A stretch of DNA of 38,973 nt from Burkholderiales bacterium (GTDB lineage: Bacteria > Pseudomonadota > Gammaproteobacteria > Burkholderiales > SG8-41), in contig JALHND010000016.1 in NCBI GenBank assembly GCA_022843705.1, positions 1 to 38,973 of the forward strand, given 5' to 3'. Below, one piece after another: positions 1 to 8,898 of this stretch; within the stretch, counting starts at the first letter, position 1; each line of letters begins with the position of its first letter. The translations under genes and the position numbers were made by a program. The notes below the pieces were generated by a model. It saw nothing but the letters and a program-made list of their open reading frames with translations, was not told the origin of the DNA and did no database searches.

Positions 1-590
1 TCGTTGGGCGCCTGCGCCGGGTTCGACTGCGCAACCACGATGCGGCTGTTGAGACTGGCGATTTCCTGCGCATAGGCGTTGATGCCGGTCACCGTACTGG
101 CGATCTGGGTATTGACGCCGTTGAACAACTCGCCCAGCCGCGCATCCATCGCCTGGAAGCGGGCCGCCAGCGCCTCGCCGCCGGACAGCAACGCCTGGCG
201 CGAGGGCACGGACGACGGATTGGCGGCAACGTCATGCACCGCGCCAAAAAATTCCTGCAGCGCGGGTGACAGTCCCGAGGCCGGATCGGCCAGCATGCCG
301 TCAATCTGTGCCAGTTGCGCGCCATAGGCCGACAGGTAACTGGATCGCGCCTCGCTGCGGATCACCTGCCCCTCGAGGAATTCGCTGTACGAGCGAAGCA
401 CGTTCTGGACATTCACGCCCTGGCCGAAAAAGCCGCCGCCGGTGAACAGCGGCACCGGCGTCGACTGCACGATGCCCTGACGGTGGTAGCCGGGGGTGTT
501 GGCGTTGGCGATGTTATGCGCGGCCGTGACCAGGCCCGCCTGCGCGGCATTCAGTCCGCTGACGCCGATGCCGAAAATTCCGCTGCCCAT
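1..590 (-). CDS. flgK: Flagellar hook-filament junction protein FlgK (HAP1), N-terminal part, cut by window edge
   Basis: FlgK is the first of the two junction proteins between hook and filament; it is exported through the flagellar apparatus with FlgN as its chaperone. The visible 196 residues begin MGSGIFGIGVSGLNAAQAGL and contain the flagellar rod/hook signature NIANANTPGYHRQ near residues 27-39, then a coiled-coil-rich D0/D1 region (QAMDARLGELFNGVNTQIAS). The ATG at 590 has AGGG a few bases upstream. The frame stays open to the left edge, so roughly two thirds of a typical FlgK and presumably flgL lie outside. It is the last gene visible of the flgBCDEFGHIJK run, 68 bases after flgJ. Identity is firm; only the truncation limits it. 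Confidence 0.93.
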   Translation of the reverse strand, partial: MGSGIFGIGVSGLNAAQAGLVTAAHNIANANTPGYHRQGIVQSTPVPLFTGGGFFGQGVNVQNVLRSYSEFLEGQVIRSEARSSYLSAYGAQLAQIDGMLADPASGLSPALQEFFGAVHDVAANPSSVPSRQALLSGGEALAARFQAMDARLGELFNGVNTQIASTVTGINAYAQEIASLNSRIVVAQSNPAQAPN

Positions 591-658
591 GTTCCCTCAC
601 ATTTCCTGTTTCAGTCGTTGACGGCACGCGGGGGCCGCTTCCGGACCATGCAGCCGCC

Positions 659-1600
659 TCAGCCCTGCAGGCTCTGGCGCAGCACGCTGCCGTTGATCAC
701 CCGTGCCAGCTTGTCCGCATACTGCGGATCCGTCGCATAACCGGCCTTCTGCAGTCCGCGCGCAAACGCCACCGCGTCGTTGCCCGACTCCAGCACCGCG
801 GCGTAACGCGGGTTGCCGCGCATCAGGTTTGCATAGTCGCGGAAGGAGTCGGCGTAAGAATCGTAGGCGCGGAAGCGGTCGACAACCTTCTGTGGGGCAC
901 CATTGATGTATTCGGTGGTCACGATGTCGACCGTGCGTCCGGTCCAGCCGCGGCCGGCCTTGATGCCGAACAGGTTGTGGCTGGGCGCGCCGTCTCCGCC
1001 GCGGATCTCCCGGTTTCCCCAGCCCGATTCCAGTGCCGCCTGTCCGATCATGAAATGCGCGGGTATGCCGGTGCTGCGGCTGGCTTCCGCGGCATGCGGC
1101 CACAGCCGGTTGACGAAATCGCGCGTGTTTGCAGCCGGCTGCGATCCGCCGGCGGGAGACGGTGCCGGCGCGGCCGGCAGCGGAATCGCGGTCTGTCCGG
1201 CACCGGGCAGGGGCATCGCCTGCGGTGCCGCCGGCTGCAGGGGCACCGGTTGCGCGGGCGCCGCAGGATCTCCGGCTGCAGGCGCCGCGCCGCTGCTTCG
1301 CTGCAGTTGCCGCACCATGATTTCAGCCAGCCCCAGTCCGCCCTTCGACGACGACAGCTTGTCCGACAGCTGCTGGTCGAGCATCGCGGTGTAGAAACGG
1401 GTCTGCTCGCTGTCGAACATGCCCTCCTGCGGCGTCGCATCGCGCATGCTCTTCAGCAGCATGTTCATGAACAGCACTTCGAACTGGCGTGCTGCATCCT
1501 TCAGCGCCGCATCGGGATCGGATTTCGCGCGGAACCTGAGCCCGTCGAGCCCGCGGACATCCGCGGTAAGCGCAGTATTGCCGGGCAGATTTGCAGACAT
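659..1600 (-). CDS. flgJ: Peptidoglycan hydrolase / rod cap protein FlgJ
   Basis: Two-domain FlgJ of 313 residues. The N-terminal part (about 25-102) is the rod-binding/capping domain, with DAARQFEVLFMNMLLKSMR near 35-53 and the MLDQQLSDKLSSSKGGLGLA region near 73-92. A Pro/Ala/Gly/Gln-rich linker covers about 103-158. The C-terminal part (about 160-313) is a glucosaminidase of the muramidase-2 type with QAALESGWG, so Glu191 is the likely catalytic acid. It opens the peptidoglycan in the periplasm so that the rod can pass. The fused hydrolase form is usual in beta- and gammaproteobacteria. The gene follows flgI by 18 bases. The ATG at 1600 has GGAGG 11 bases upstream. Length and domain order are normal. 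Confidence 0.95.
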   Translation of the reverse strand: MSANLPGNTALTADVRGLDGLRFRAKSDPDAALKDAARQFEVLFMNMLLKSMRDATPQEGMFDSEQTRFYTAMLDQQLSDKLSSSKGGLGLAEIMVRQLQRSSGAAPAAGDPAAPAQPVPLQPAAPQAMPLPGAGQTAIPLPAAPAPSPAGGSQPAANTRDFVNRLWPHAAEASRSTGIPAHFMIGQAALESGWGNREIRGGDGAPSHNLFGIKAGRGWTGRTVDIVTTEYINGAPQKVVDRFRAYDSYADSFRDYANLMRGNPRYAAVLESGNDAVAFARGLQKAGYATDPQYADKLARVINGSVLRQSLQG

Positions 1601-1618
1601 GTTCGCCGGAGCCTCCGG

Positions 1619-2779
1619 TCAGATGATCTCGAGCTGGGCGCGCAGCGCGCCCGCGGCCTTCATCGCCTGCAGGATCGACAGCAGGTCCTGCGGCGTGGCG
1701 CCGATGGCATTGAGCGCCTTGACCACTTCGCCGAGGCTGACGCCCTTGACCATCGTCAGCAGGCCGCGGTCCTGGCGGATTTCAATCTGCGAACGCTCCG
1801 CCTGCACGGTCTGTCCGCCGGACAGCGGGCCGGGCTGGCTGATCACCGGTTCGGTGGTGATCACCACCGACAGGTTGCCGTGGGCAACGGCGCAGGTTTC
1901 GATGCTGACCGCCTGGTTCATCACCACGGAACCGGTGCGGGCATTGACTATGACCCTGGCCGCGCTGCTGCCCGGCCGCACCTCGAGGCTTTCCATCCTG
2001 GCGAGGAAGCCCACCCGTTCGCCGGGATCCGCGGGCGCGCTGACGCGCACGGTTCGGCCGTCCATCGCCGACGCGGTGCCGGCGCCGAATGCGCTGTTGA
2101 TCGCATCGACGATGCGGTGCGTGGTCGTGAAATCGGCGCTGTGCACCCCGAGCTTGATGTGGCCGTCGCCGCCGAGCTGTGTCGGCACCATGCGTTCGAC
2201 GGTGGCGCCGCCGGCGACGCGGCCGACACCGAGGTGGTTGACCTGCACGCTGGTGCCGGAACCGGTGGAGGCGCCGACGCCGCCGACCAGCACGTTGCCC
2301 TGGGCCATCGCATAGGTCTGCCCGTCGGCCCCCTTCAGCGGCGTCAGCAGCAGCGTGCCGCCGCGCAGTGACTTGGCATTGCCCAGCGAGGACACGGTGA
2401 CGTCGATCGGCTGCCCGGGCCGTGCAAAGGGCGGCAGCGAAGCGGTCACCATCACCGCAGCCACGTTCTTCAGCTGCAGGCTTGCGCCCGGCGGCAGGGT
2501 CACGCCAAGCTGCGACAGCATCGTCGTCAGGCTCTGCACCGTGAACGGCGTCTGCGTGGTCTGGTCGCCGGTGCCGTCAAGTCCGACAACGAGGCCGTAA
2601 CCGATGAGCTGGTTCTCGCGCACGCCCTGCACCGAAGCCAGTTCCTTGATGCGTTCGGCATTTGCCGCAAAACTCGCCAGCGCCAGCAGCAGGGCCAGCA
2701 GCATCAGTGCAAGACCCGATTGCATCAGGCGGCGCAAAATCTCCAGGCGCCCGGAGTTCATTTCGTGCGGGATATTCAT
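1619..2779 (-). CDS. flgI: Flagellar P-ring protein FlgI
   Basis: FlgI forms the P ring around the rod in the peptidoglycan layer, after Sec export and assembly with FlgA. The 386-residue product has a long signal peptide (hydrophobic stretch about 21-37, predicted cleavage after ANA near residue 41). The mature protein starts [17 protein letters not shown] and continues with the family hallmark [14 protein letters not shown]. The C-terminal segment ([20 protein letters not shown]) is also typical. The start at 2779 lies 2 bases from the flgH stop and lacks a clear ribosome binding site; an in-frame ATG at 2761 is the alternative and would shorten only the n-region of the signal peptide. Translational coupling to flgH is likely. 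Confidence 0.96.
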   Translation of the reverse strand: MNIPHEMNSGRLEILRRLMQSGLALMLLALLLALASFAANAERIKELASVQGVRENQLIGYGLVVGLDGTGDQTTQTPFTVQSLTTMLSQLGVTLPPGASLQLKNVAAVMVTASLPPFARPGQPIDVTVSSLGNAKSLRGGTLLLTPLKGADGQTYAMAQGNVLVGGVGASTGSGTSVQVNHLGVGRVAGGATVERMVPTQLGGDGHIKLGVHSADFTTTHRIVDAINSAFGAGTASAMDGRTVRVSAPADPGERVGFLARMESLEVRPGSSAARVIVNARTGSVVMNQAVSIETCAVAHGNLSVVITTEPVISQPGPLSGGQTVQAERSQIEIRQDRGLLTMVKGVSLGEVVKALNAIGATPQDLLSILQAMKAAGALRAQLEII

Positions 2780-2781
2780 GG

Positions 2782-3450
2782 TCAGAATGGCAGGAAATTG
2801 AGGAAGAACCGGCTCAGCCAGCCCATCACCTGGGCGCTGTCCATTCCGCCGTTGGCGCGGTATTCGATGCGCGCATCGGCAACCTGGGTCGATGCCACGG
2901 TATTGCTGCTGGTGAGGTTCAGCGGATTGACAATGCCCGAGAAGCGGATGAATTCCGATCCCTGGTTGATGCCCATCTGTTTCTCGCCGCTGACCAGCAG
3001 GTTGCCGTTGGGCAAGACTTCGATCACGGTTACCGTGATGGTGCCGGTGAAGTCGTTGTTGCTGGCGCTTTCACCCTTGCCGTCGAAGGACAGGTCGGAG
3101 GTCGCATTCAGGTTCGAATTGAGGAAACTCTTGCCCGGCAGCCCTGCCAGCGATGTGACGCCGAACTGGTTGTTGCTGGAGCGTTCGGTCGCTGTATTCG
3201 ATTTCTTGCTGGCCGCGGTCCGCTCGCCGATCGCTATGGTCAGCGTGTCGCCGACGCGGCGCGCGCGCCGGTCCTCGAACAGAGGACGGTCGTTGTGACC
3301 GGCCTGGAAAATCGCGCCATTGCCCGCGGGCACCGGAGGCTGTGATGCCGGACGCGAGCTCATTGGCTGGTGGACGCTGGTCGGCGGCACGATGTGCACG
3401 CATCCGGCAGACAGGCCGGCCAGCACGAGAATCATTGCAAATGTGCGCAT
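2782..3450 (-). CDS. flgH: Flagellar L-ring lipoprotein FlgH
   Basis: FlgH forms the L ring in the outer membrane. The product is about 222 residues when started at the ATG at 3450, which has a perfect AAGGAG 6 bases upstream. A GTG at 3465 in the same frame would add five residues, but the ribosome binding site lies inside that extension, so 3450 is preferred. The N-terminus is a lipoprotein signal with LSAGC, giving a lipidated Cys17. Conserved FlgH segments follow: [28 protein letters not shown], split as residues around 46-75, and the C-terminal [17 protein letters not shown]. It sits between flgG and flgI in the usual order. Confidence 0.96.
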   Translation of the reverse strand: MRTFAMILVLAGLSAGCVHIVPPTSVHQPMSSRPASQPPVPAGNGAIFQAGHNDRPLFEDRRARRVGDTLTIAIGERTAASKKSNTATERSSNNQFGVTSLAGLPGKSFLNSNLNATSDLSFDGKGESASNNDFTGTITVTVIEVLPNGNLLVSGEKQMGINQGSEFIRFSGIVNPLNLTSSNTVASTQVADARIEYRANGGMDSAQVMGWLSRFFLNFLPF

Positions 3451-3470
3451 CTTGAACTCCTTCACCCGGA

Positions 3471-4253
3471 TCAGAGCTGCGTCAGGCGCTGCAGCATCTG
3501 GTCGGAAGTCGATATCGATTTCGAGTTGATTTCGTAGGCGCGCTGGGTCTGGATCATTGACACCAGCTCTTCAACCACGTTGACGTTGGATGTCTCGGCA
3601 TACCCCTGGTTGAGCAGGCCGAGGCCGTTGGTGCCCGGCGTGTTGGCACCGGGGGTGCCGGAGGACGCCGTCTCCAGGTAGAGGTTCTCGCCGAAACTCT
3701 GCAGCCCGGCCGGATTGGTGAATGCCACCAGCTGCAGCGAACCGACCTGGCTGGGCGCGGCCGAACCGGCGCGCTGCACCGAAATCACGCCGTCGCGGCC
3801 GATCGTCACCGACAGCGAGTTGGGCGGGATGGTGACCGCCGGCTGCACGGCAAAACCGCTTGAGGTCACCAGCTGGCCCTGGCCGTCCACCTGGAAGGAC
3901 CCGTCGCGGGTGTAGGCCGTGGTGCCGTCAGGCATCAGCACCTGGAAAAAGCCGTTGCCCTGGATTGCGACGTCGAGCGGGTTGCCGGTCTGCTGCAGGT
4001 TGCCCTGGGTGAACACGCGGGCGGTGGCCACCGGGCGCACGCCGGTGCCGAGCTGCAGTCCGGTGGGCAGCTGGGTCTGCTGCGAAGACTGCGCACCGGG
4101 CTGGCGGATGGTCTGGTAGAGCAGGTCCTCGAACACCGCGCGCGCCCGCTTGAAGCCGTTGGTCGACACGTTGGCGAGGTTGTTGGCGATCACGTCCATC
4201 TGCGTCTGCTGCGCATCGAGGCCGGTCTTGGATATCCAGAGTGAACGAATCAT
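3471..4253 (-). CDS. flgG: Flagellar distal rod protein FlgG
   Basis: FlgG builds the distal rod. The 260-residue length is the family norm. The N-terminus [20 protein letters not shown] and the following [24 protein letters not shown] are the rod-protein signature; the C-terminus [23 protein letters not shown] is the matching D0 helix. The ATG at 4253 has CGGAGA upstream. It is 28 bases after flgF and 20 bases before the flgH ATG. Nothing unusual is seen. Confidence 0.97.
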   Translation of the reverse strand: MIRSLWISKTGLDAQQTQMDVIANNLANVSTNGFKRARAVFEDLLYQTIRQPGAQSSQQTQLPTGLQLGTGVRPVATARVFTQGNLQQTGNPLDVAIQGNGFFQVLMPDGTTAYTRDGSFQVDGQGQLVTSSGFAVQPAVTIPPNSLSVTIGRDGVISVQRAGSAAPSQVGSLQLVAFTNPAGLQSFGENLYLETASSGTPGANTPGTNGLGLLNQGYAETSNVNVVEELVSMIQTQRAYEINSKSISTSDQMLQRLTQL

Positions 4254-4281
4254 GTTTGTCTCCGTTGTTGCGGGCGGTGGA

Positions 4282-5022
4282 TCAGCGCGAGGACAGCAAC
4301 TGGTCCGCCGAGCGCGCGTTGGTTTCGGCGTTCTGCATCATCTTCACCTGCATGTCGAACTGACGGGCCAGCGCGATCATGCTGACCATGGCATCCACGG
4401 CGTTGACGTTGCTGCCCTCCAGGGCACCGCCGATCAGTTTGACCTGCGGATCAGCCGGGGCCGCGGCACCGGCATTCAGCCGGAACAGTCCGTCGGCACC
4501 GCGCACCAGCTGGATTTCGTCGGGATTGACCAGCTTGATGCGCCCCAGCGCCGCGACCTGGGCAGCCTGGTTTCCGGTGGGCACCGTCGACACCGTGCCG
4601 TCGCGGCCGATGCTGACGCGGGTGTCCGGCGGTATCGCCAGCGGACCGCCATCGCCCATCACGTTCAGCCCGCTGCGCGTCTGCAACACGCCGTTGCCGC
4701 TGATCTCGAGGCTGCCGCCCCGGGTATAGGCTTCGCTGCCGTCGGCGGCCTGGACCGCGATCCAGCCGCGGCCCTCGACCGCGACATCGAGGTCGCGGTC
4801 GGTGTGCTGGATCGCGCCGGGACGGAAATCCGAGTTCGGCGTGGAGTCGACGACAAAGGCGCGCGTCGGCAGACCTTCGCCCACGACCGGTGCGGCGCGG
4901 AGCGCGACATTCTGCGCACGGAAGCCGGTGGTGGTCAGGTTGGCGAGGTTGTTCGCCACCGTGGCCTGCTGCAGCATCGTGTTCTTGGCGCCGCTCATCG
5001 CGACGTAGATCAGGCGGTCCAT
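4282..5022 (-). CDS. flgF: Flagellar proximal rod protein FlgF
   Basis: FlgF is a proximal rod protein, here 246 residues. The N-terminus [20 protein letters not shown] with [14 protein letters not shown] is the FlgF version of the rod signature, and the C-terminus ends in [20 protein letters not shown]. The start at 5022 has AAGGAGC at good distance. The gene lies 19 bases after flgE. It is shorter than FlgG and lacks FlgG's insertion, which separates the two paralogues. Confidence 0.96.
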   Translation of the reverse strand: MDRLIYVAMSGAKNTMLQQATVANNLANLTTTGFRAQNVALRAAPVVGEGLPTRAFVVDSTPNSDFRPGAIQHTDRDLDVAVEGRGWIAVQAADGSEAYTRGGSLEISGNGVLQTRSGLNVMGDGGPLAIPPDTRVSIGRDGTVSTVPTGNQAAQVAALGRIKLVNPDEIQLVRGADGLFRLNAGAAAPADPQVKLIGGALEGSNVNAVDAMVSMIALARQFDMQVKMMQNAETNARSADQLLSSR

Positions 5023-5041
5023 GCCGTCGCTCCTTCAGCCG

Positions 5042-6280
5042 TCAGCGCAGGTTGACCAGTGTCTGCAGCACCTGGTCCTGGGTCTTGATGGTCTGCGCAT
5101 TCGCCTGGTAGACGCGCTGCGCGGTGATCATGTTCACCAGTTCCTGGGTCAGGTCGATGTTCGAATCCTCGACCGCAGCCGACTGCAGCGAACCCAGACT
5201 CGAGGATTGCGGCGCGCCGATCACGGCGAGCCCCGAATCCGAGGTCTCCTCCCACTGGTTGTTGCCGAGGGAGCGCAGCCCCGACGCGTTGGAGAAATTC
5301 GCCAGCACCACCTGGCCGAGCCGGTTGGCCTGGCCGTTCGAATAACGGCCGACGATCACGCCGTCCTCGCCGACATTGAAACCGGTCAGGCGGCCCGAGG
5401 TGTAGCCGTTCTGGGCCAGCGCGCTGACGCCGAATTCGGCGCCGTACTGCGAAGTCCCGGTGAAATCGAGATCAAAGGCGAGCGGACTCACTGCGCTGCC
5501 GCCGATGGCCAGGCTGACGCCCGCCACCGGCATGCCGGTGGTCAGTACGCCATTGCTGTCGAACGCGAGGTTGACCGGGTTGCCGGCGCCGGCGCCGAGA
5601 TTGACGTCGCCCACCGCGCCACCGTCGACGGTTGCATGCAGGGCCCACTCGCCCGCAGCCGCGGCCTTGGCGAAGTACATCGTGAACACATGCGCGTTGC
5701 CCAGGCTGTCATAGACCGTGCCCGAAGTCGAACTGGTGTAGGTCGCCGGATCGGCGGGATCGAAAGCCACCGCGATGGGTGTCGCGCGTGAATCGAGGTT
5801 TAGGGTCGCATCGAAGGCACCGGTCGCCTGCGGCGCGATGTCCGCGGTCGACAGCCGTATCGGCTGCGGCGCGGAAGTGATGATGTTGCCGCTGGCGTCG
5901 ACCGTGTAGCCGGTGAGCTGCAGGTTGTCGGCGCTGACGATGTAGCCGGCACTGTCGAGGTGAAACTGGCCGTTGCGGGTGTAGGAAATCGTGCCGTTGT
6001 TGCTCAGCCGGAAAAAGCCGCCGCCGTTGATCGCGATGTCCAGCGGATTGTTGCTGACCGAGATGTTGCCCTGGGTGAATTCCTGCTGCACCTTGGACAG
6101 CTTGGTGCCGATGCCGATCTGGCCGGTGCCGGCGCCGGTCAGCGACGCCGCGAACACGTCCGCAAACAGCGCTCGCGAGCCCTTGAAGCCGACGGTGTTG
6201 GAATTGGCGACGTTGTTGCCGATGACGTCGAGGTTCTTGGCTGCGGCGTTGAGTCCGCTGAGTCCCGATTGAAAGCCCAT
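5042..6280 (-). CDS. flgE: Flagellar hook protein FlgE
   Basis: FlgE polymerises into the flexible hook. The 412-residue length matches short proteobacterial hook proteins. N-terminus MGFQSGLSGLNAAAKNLDVI followed by GNNVANSNTVGFKGSRALFADVF is diagnostic. The central, variable D1/D2 region (about 90-330) is rich in Gly, Ala, Thr and Asp. The C-terminal helix contains DLTQELVNMITAQRVYQANAQTIK. A good AGGAGA site precedes the ATG at 6280. It follows flgD, the hook-capping protein, as usual. Confidence 0.97.
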   Translation of the reverse strand: MGFQSGLSGLNAAAKNLDVIGNNVANSNTVGFKGSRALFADVFAASLTGAGTGQIGIGTKLSKVQQEFTQGNISVSNNPLDIAINGGGFFRLSNNGTISYTRNGQFHLDSAGYIVSADNLQLTGYTVDASGNIITSAPQPIRLSTADIAPQATGAFDATLNLDSRATPIAVAFDPADPATYTSSTSGTVYDSLGNAHVFTMYFAKAAAAGEWALHATVDGGAVGDVNLGAGAGNPVNLAFDSNGVLTTGMPVAGVSLAIGGSAVSPLAFDLDFTGTSQYGAEFGVSALAQNGYTSGRLTGFNVGEDGVIVGRYSNGQANRLGQVVLANFSNASGLRSLGNNQWEETSDSGLAVIGAPQSSSLGSLQSAAVEDSNIDLTQELVNMITAQRVYQANAQTIKTQDQVLQTLVNLR

Positions 6281-6307
6281 GTTGTCTCCTGTCCTGTAAT
6301 GTTCTGA

Positions 6308-7021
6308 TCAGAGAATGCGCCGCACGTCGGTGACCGGCAGTTCGCCACCGCTTTCCAGATTGAGCCGGACATTGCCGCCGCTGAAGCTGACGCCGTCAAC
6401 GCGGCCGGCCATCAGCGGTGCGGCGGCAATGCTCTGCCCGCCCCGGCTCGCGGTGACCTGGAACACATAGCTGCCCTGGGCTGCGCGGCCGCCGGCATCC
6501 GTCATTCCGTCCCACTGGAATCCTGCGGTGCCTGCCGCCTGCCCGCCGAGTTCGATCTGCCTGATCACCGCACCGGCCGGTGTCGCAATCGTCAGCTGCA
6601 CGCGGTCGGCCTCCTCGGCAAGTTCGTATGCCCCCATTGCGCCGGTCGCGCCCAGCGTGAGTGTGCTGCCCGATGCCAGGACATGGCGGCCGATCATCGC
6701 GGTCGACTGCAGCGATTGCGACGAAAGCATCGACTGCGAGAGTTTCTCGATGCTGCCGTTCAGTTTGTCGATGCCGGACACCGTGCTGATCTGCGCCATC
6801 TGCGAGGTGACCTGTGCGTTGTCCAGCGGATTGAGGGGATCCTGGTTGCGCATCTGCGTGACCAGGAGTTTCAGGAAACGGTCCTCCTGGTTGGCCGCCG
6901 AAGGTTGTCCGGAAACCGCCGGAGTACCGGCCGCCTTCGCGGAATCCCCGCCGAACATGGAGTTCAGCGCATTGAACGCACCGATGCCGGTGCTGATGGC
7001 CTGCAGTACGGGAAGTGCCAT
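6308..7021 (-). CDS. flgD: Flagellar hook capping protein FlgD
   Basis: FlgD is the scaffold that caps the growing hook. The product is 237 residues. The conserved N-terminal part includes DRFLKLLVTQMRNQDPLNPL followed by DNAQVTSQMAQISTVSGIDKLN (about 47-90). The C-terminal half carries the FlgD Ig-like/tudor fold, with GFQWDGMTDAGGRAAQGSYVF near 170-190. The ATG at 7021 has AGGAGA upstream. The gene starts 10 bases after flgC. Confidence 0.95.
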   Translation of the reverse strand: MALPVLQAISTGIGAFNALNSMFGGDSAKAAGTPAVSGQPSAANQEDRFLKLLVTQMRNQDPLNPLDNAQVTSQMAQISTVSGIDKLNGSIEKLSQSMLSSQSLQSTAMIGRHVLASGSTLTLGATGAMGAYELAEEADRVQLTIATPAGAVIRQIELGGQAAGTAGFQWDGMTDAGGRAAQGSYVFQVTASRGGQSIAAAPLMAGRVDGVSFSGGNVRLNLESGGELPVTDVRRIL

Positions 7022-7031
7022 GAGTTGTCTC

Positions 7032-7436
7032 CTACTGTCCGATGTTCAGGGTTTTCATCAACAGCGTCTTTGCGGTGCTCATCATCTCGGCATTGGTCTG
7101 GTAGGACCGTGATGCCGAGATCATGTTGACCATTTCCTCGACGACATTGACGTTGGGAAGGCTGACATATCCATTGGCGTCCGCCGCCGGATGTTTGGGA
7201 TCGTGCACCTGGCGCAGCGGCGAACTGTCCTCGACCACGCCGTTGACCCGCACGCCGGCGGCCCCTTCAGAACCGACGGCGGCGGTCGTAAACACGACAT
7301 GCCTGGCGCGATACGGTTTTCCGTCCGGACCGGAAACCGAATCGGCATTGGCCAGATTCGACGCCGTGGTGTTGAGGCGGTGCGACTGCGCGGTCAGCGC
7401 GCTGCCGGCGACATCAAAAACGCGAAAGAGGGACAT
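7032..7436 (-). CDS. flgC: Flagellar basal-body rod protein FlgC
   Basis: Proximal rod protein of 134 residues, the normal FlgC size. N-terminal MSLFRVFDVAGSALTAQSHR with NTTASNLANADSV is the rod signature. The C-terminal VNVVEEMVNMISASRSYQTN with NAEMMSTAKTLLMKTLNIGQ is typical of FlgC. The start at 7436 lies 6 bases from the flgB stop, with AGGGGT inside the flgB end, so coupling to flgB is likely. Confidence 0.97.
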   Translation of the reverse strand: MSLFRVFDVAGSALTAQSHRLNTTASNLANADSVSGPDGKPYRARHVVFTTAAVGSEGAAGVRVNGVVEDSSPLRQVHDPKHPAADANGYVSLPNVNVVEEMVNMISASRSYQTNAEMMSTAKTLLMKTLNIGQ

Positions 7437-7442
7437 CGGTCG

Positions 7443-7844
7443 TTACCCCTGTATGGCGGCGAGCATGGTCTTGATCTGCCCGCTGATGAAATTCAGGTTG
7501 GCTTCGTAACGCAGCGCGTTGTCGGCGAACTGCGCACGTTCGACATCCATGTCCACGGTGTTGCCGTCGACGCTGGCCTGCACCGTGGAACGGTAGAGCA
7601 GCGGGGTACCCGCCGCGCTGCTGCCGGCAGGCAGCAGATGGCGATCTGCCGTGCGCGCCAGAACTGCGCCGCCGGCACTGCCGCCCTGCGCGGCAGCCAT
7701 CGCCGCGCGGAAATCGATGTCGCGCGCCTTGTAGTTCGGCGTGTCTGCATTGGCAATGTTCGAGGCGATCAGTTGCTGTCGCTCCGCGCGCAGCGCGAGC
7801 GCCCTTTGGTTGAAGCTGAAGACCTGGTCGAGCGGAGATTTCAT
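7443..7844 (-). CDS. flgB: Flagellar basal-body rod protein FlgB
   Basis: Proximal rod protein of 133 residues and the first gene of the minus-strand flg operon. The segment RQQLIASNIANADTPNYKARDIDFRAAM near 22-49 is the FlgB hallmark, and the C-terminus has DNALRYEANLNFISGQIKTM. Only a weak GGGTG precedes the ATG at 7844. The promoter of the whole flgBCDEFGHIJK run should lie in the 185-base divergent gap up to flgA. Confidence 0.96.
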   Translation of the reverse strand: MKSPLDQVFSFNQRALALRAERQQLIASNIANADTPNYKARDIDFRAAMAAAQGGSAGGAVLARTADRHLLPAGSSAAGTPLLYRSTVQASVDGNTVDMDVERAQFADNALRYEANLNFISGQIKTMLAAIQG

Positions 7845-7960
7845 GGCACTGCACCCATTGCATCAAACGTGCCCGAATCTTAGGCGCCTGTTTTCCCGGC
7901 GGATCAGGGGATAAGGGCCGTAAAAGCGGGCCATATCCGGCCACCGGCGGTGGCGCGGTG

Positions 7961-7990
7961 GCGGCAGAATTTGCCGCATTCGGCAATGCG
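7961..7990. promoter_or_regulatory. Nested inverted repeats in the flgB/flgA divergent promoter gap
   Basis: Three overlapping dyads share this 30-base stretch: GCGGCA-N5-TGCCGC (7961-7977), TTGCCG-N4-CGGCAA (7971-7986) and CGCATT-N4-AATGCG (7975-7990). The sequence CAGAATTTGCCGCATT matches one half of the published enteric FlhDC box at about 10 of 13 positions, including GCATT; no second half site is seen at the expected spacing. The location between two class 2 flagellar operons, in a window that also encodes FlhDC, makes a regulatory site plausible. No convincing sigma-70 or sigma-28 promoter could be placed in the gap. Confidence 0.35.
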
Positions 7991-8029
7991 TGCTGCGCCT
8001 TGCCTCCGCCACCGCGACAGGAGTACGAC

Positions 8030-8743
8030 ATGGACCGCAAGACCCTCACCCTGATGACCGCCGGCCTGCTGGTGCTCGCCGCCTCGGCGCAGCCCCGCGC
8101 CGCGCAGATCCTCCAGGCCCCCGTCGCCGCCCATGCCGCGATCCGCGGCGCGGTCGGCGATTTTCTCGCCGCCCAGACCGGCGGACTGCCCGGACAGGTC
8201 GAACACGGCGTGGGCGCCATAGATCCGCGGCTGGTGCTGCCGGCCTGCGGCGCAATGGAGGTGTTCACTCCCCCCGGTGCCCGCCTGTGGGGAAAAACCA
8301 ATGTCGGAGTGCGCTGCGCCAGTCCGGCGTGGACGATCTACGTGCCGGTCACCGTCAAGGTCACCGGCAGCTACCTGGTCACCGTGCGGGCGCTGCCTCC
8401 GGGACACGTGATTGCGGCTGCGGACACCATGGCCGCCTTCGGCGACCTCACACAACTCCCCGCAGGGGTGGCGCAGGATCCGGCACAGGTGGTCGGCCGC
8501 AGTGTCTCCGGCAGCCTCGCCGCCGGCCAACCGCTGCGCACCGACATCCTGCGCGCCCCGGTCGTGATCCAGCAGGGACAGGCGGTGAAGCTGGTCGCCC
8601 GCGGCCAGGGCTTCGAAGTCACCGCGGACGGCAAGGCGCTCTCCCAGGGCATCCTGGGCCAGGTTGTCCAGGTGCGCGCGCCCTCCGGACAAACCGTCAG
8701 CGGCATCGCCCGCAGCGCCGGGGTGGTCGAGATATCGAACTAA
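8030..8743 (+). CDS. flgA: Flagellar P-ring assembly chaperone FlgA
   Basis: FlgA is the periplasmic chaperone for P-ring assembly. The preferred ATG at 8030 has AGGAG about 6 bases upstream and begins a proper signal peptide (MDRKTLTLMTAGLLVLAASA), giving 237 residues; an upstream in-frame ATG at 7958 would place a Cys-rich stretch ahead of the signal and is rejected. The mature part has the SAF-domain features of the family: RALPPGHVIAAADTMAAFGDL near 123-143, AAGQPLRTDILRAPVVIQQG near 164-183 and the terminal GQTVSGIARSAGVVEI. It is divergent from flgB and upstream of flgMN. Confidence 0.94.
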   Translation: MDRKTLTLMTAGLLVLAASAQPRAAQILQAPVAAHAAIRGAVGDFLAAQTGGLPGQVEHGVGAIDPRLVLPACGAMEVFTPPGARLWGKTNVGVRCASPAWTIYVPVTVKVTGSYLVTVRALPPGHVIAAADTMAAFGDLTQLPAGVAQDPAQVVGRSVSGSLAAGQPLRTDILRAPVVIQQGQAVKLVARGQGFEVTADGKALSQGILGQVVQVRAPSGQTVSGIARSAGVVEISN

Positions 8744-8748
8744 ATATC

Positions 8749-8768
8749 GTTAAAAATCAAATGCTTGT
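8749..8768 (+). repeat. AT-rich recurrent motif, copy A (3' of flgA)
   Basis: GTTAAAAATCAAATGCTTGT, six bases after the flgA stop codon. It matches copies at 23521-23540 and 30918-30937 at 16-17 of 20 positions, and more loosely one at 33998-34017. It stands out against the GC-rich background. It may be a 3'-UTR element or a promoter part for flgM; function unknown. Confidence 0.4.
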
Positions 8769-8827
8769 AAAAAATCCTGCAGTCCGCCCTACAGCAGCCG
8801 TTAATACGATCCTGTCGGCGTTTTCCT

Positions 8828-8847
8828 GCCACGGCTCAAGCCGTGGC
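8828..8847 (+). other. Perfect stem-loop between flgA and flgM
   Basis: GCCACGGC and GCCGTGGC form an 8-bp perfect stem around TCAA. No T-run follows on either strand, so it is not a classical intrinsic terminator. It lies in the 155-base gap between flgA and flgM and could attenuate transcription or protect an mRNA end. No convincing sigma-28 promoter for flgM was found in this gap. Confidence 0.5.
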
Positions 8848-8898
8848 GGAATCCGGCCGTAAACGCATTTGCATACTCCGCTTACAACAGAGGCAGCC

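Noticed and set aside
8744-8898. A sigma-28 promoter for flgM
   Set aside because: The best candidate (TAAACGCA followed 11 bases later by CGCTTACA) matches the -10 consensus at only two positions.
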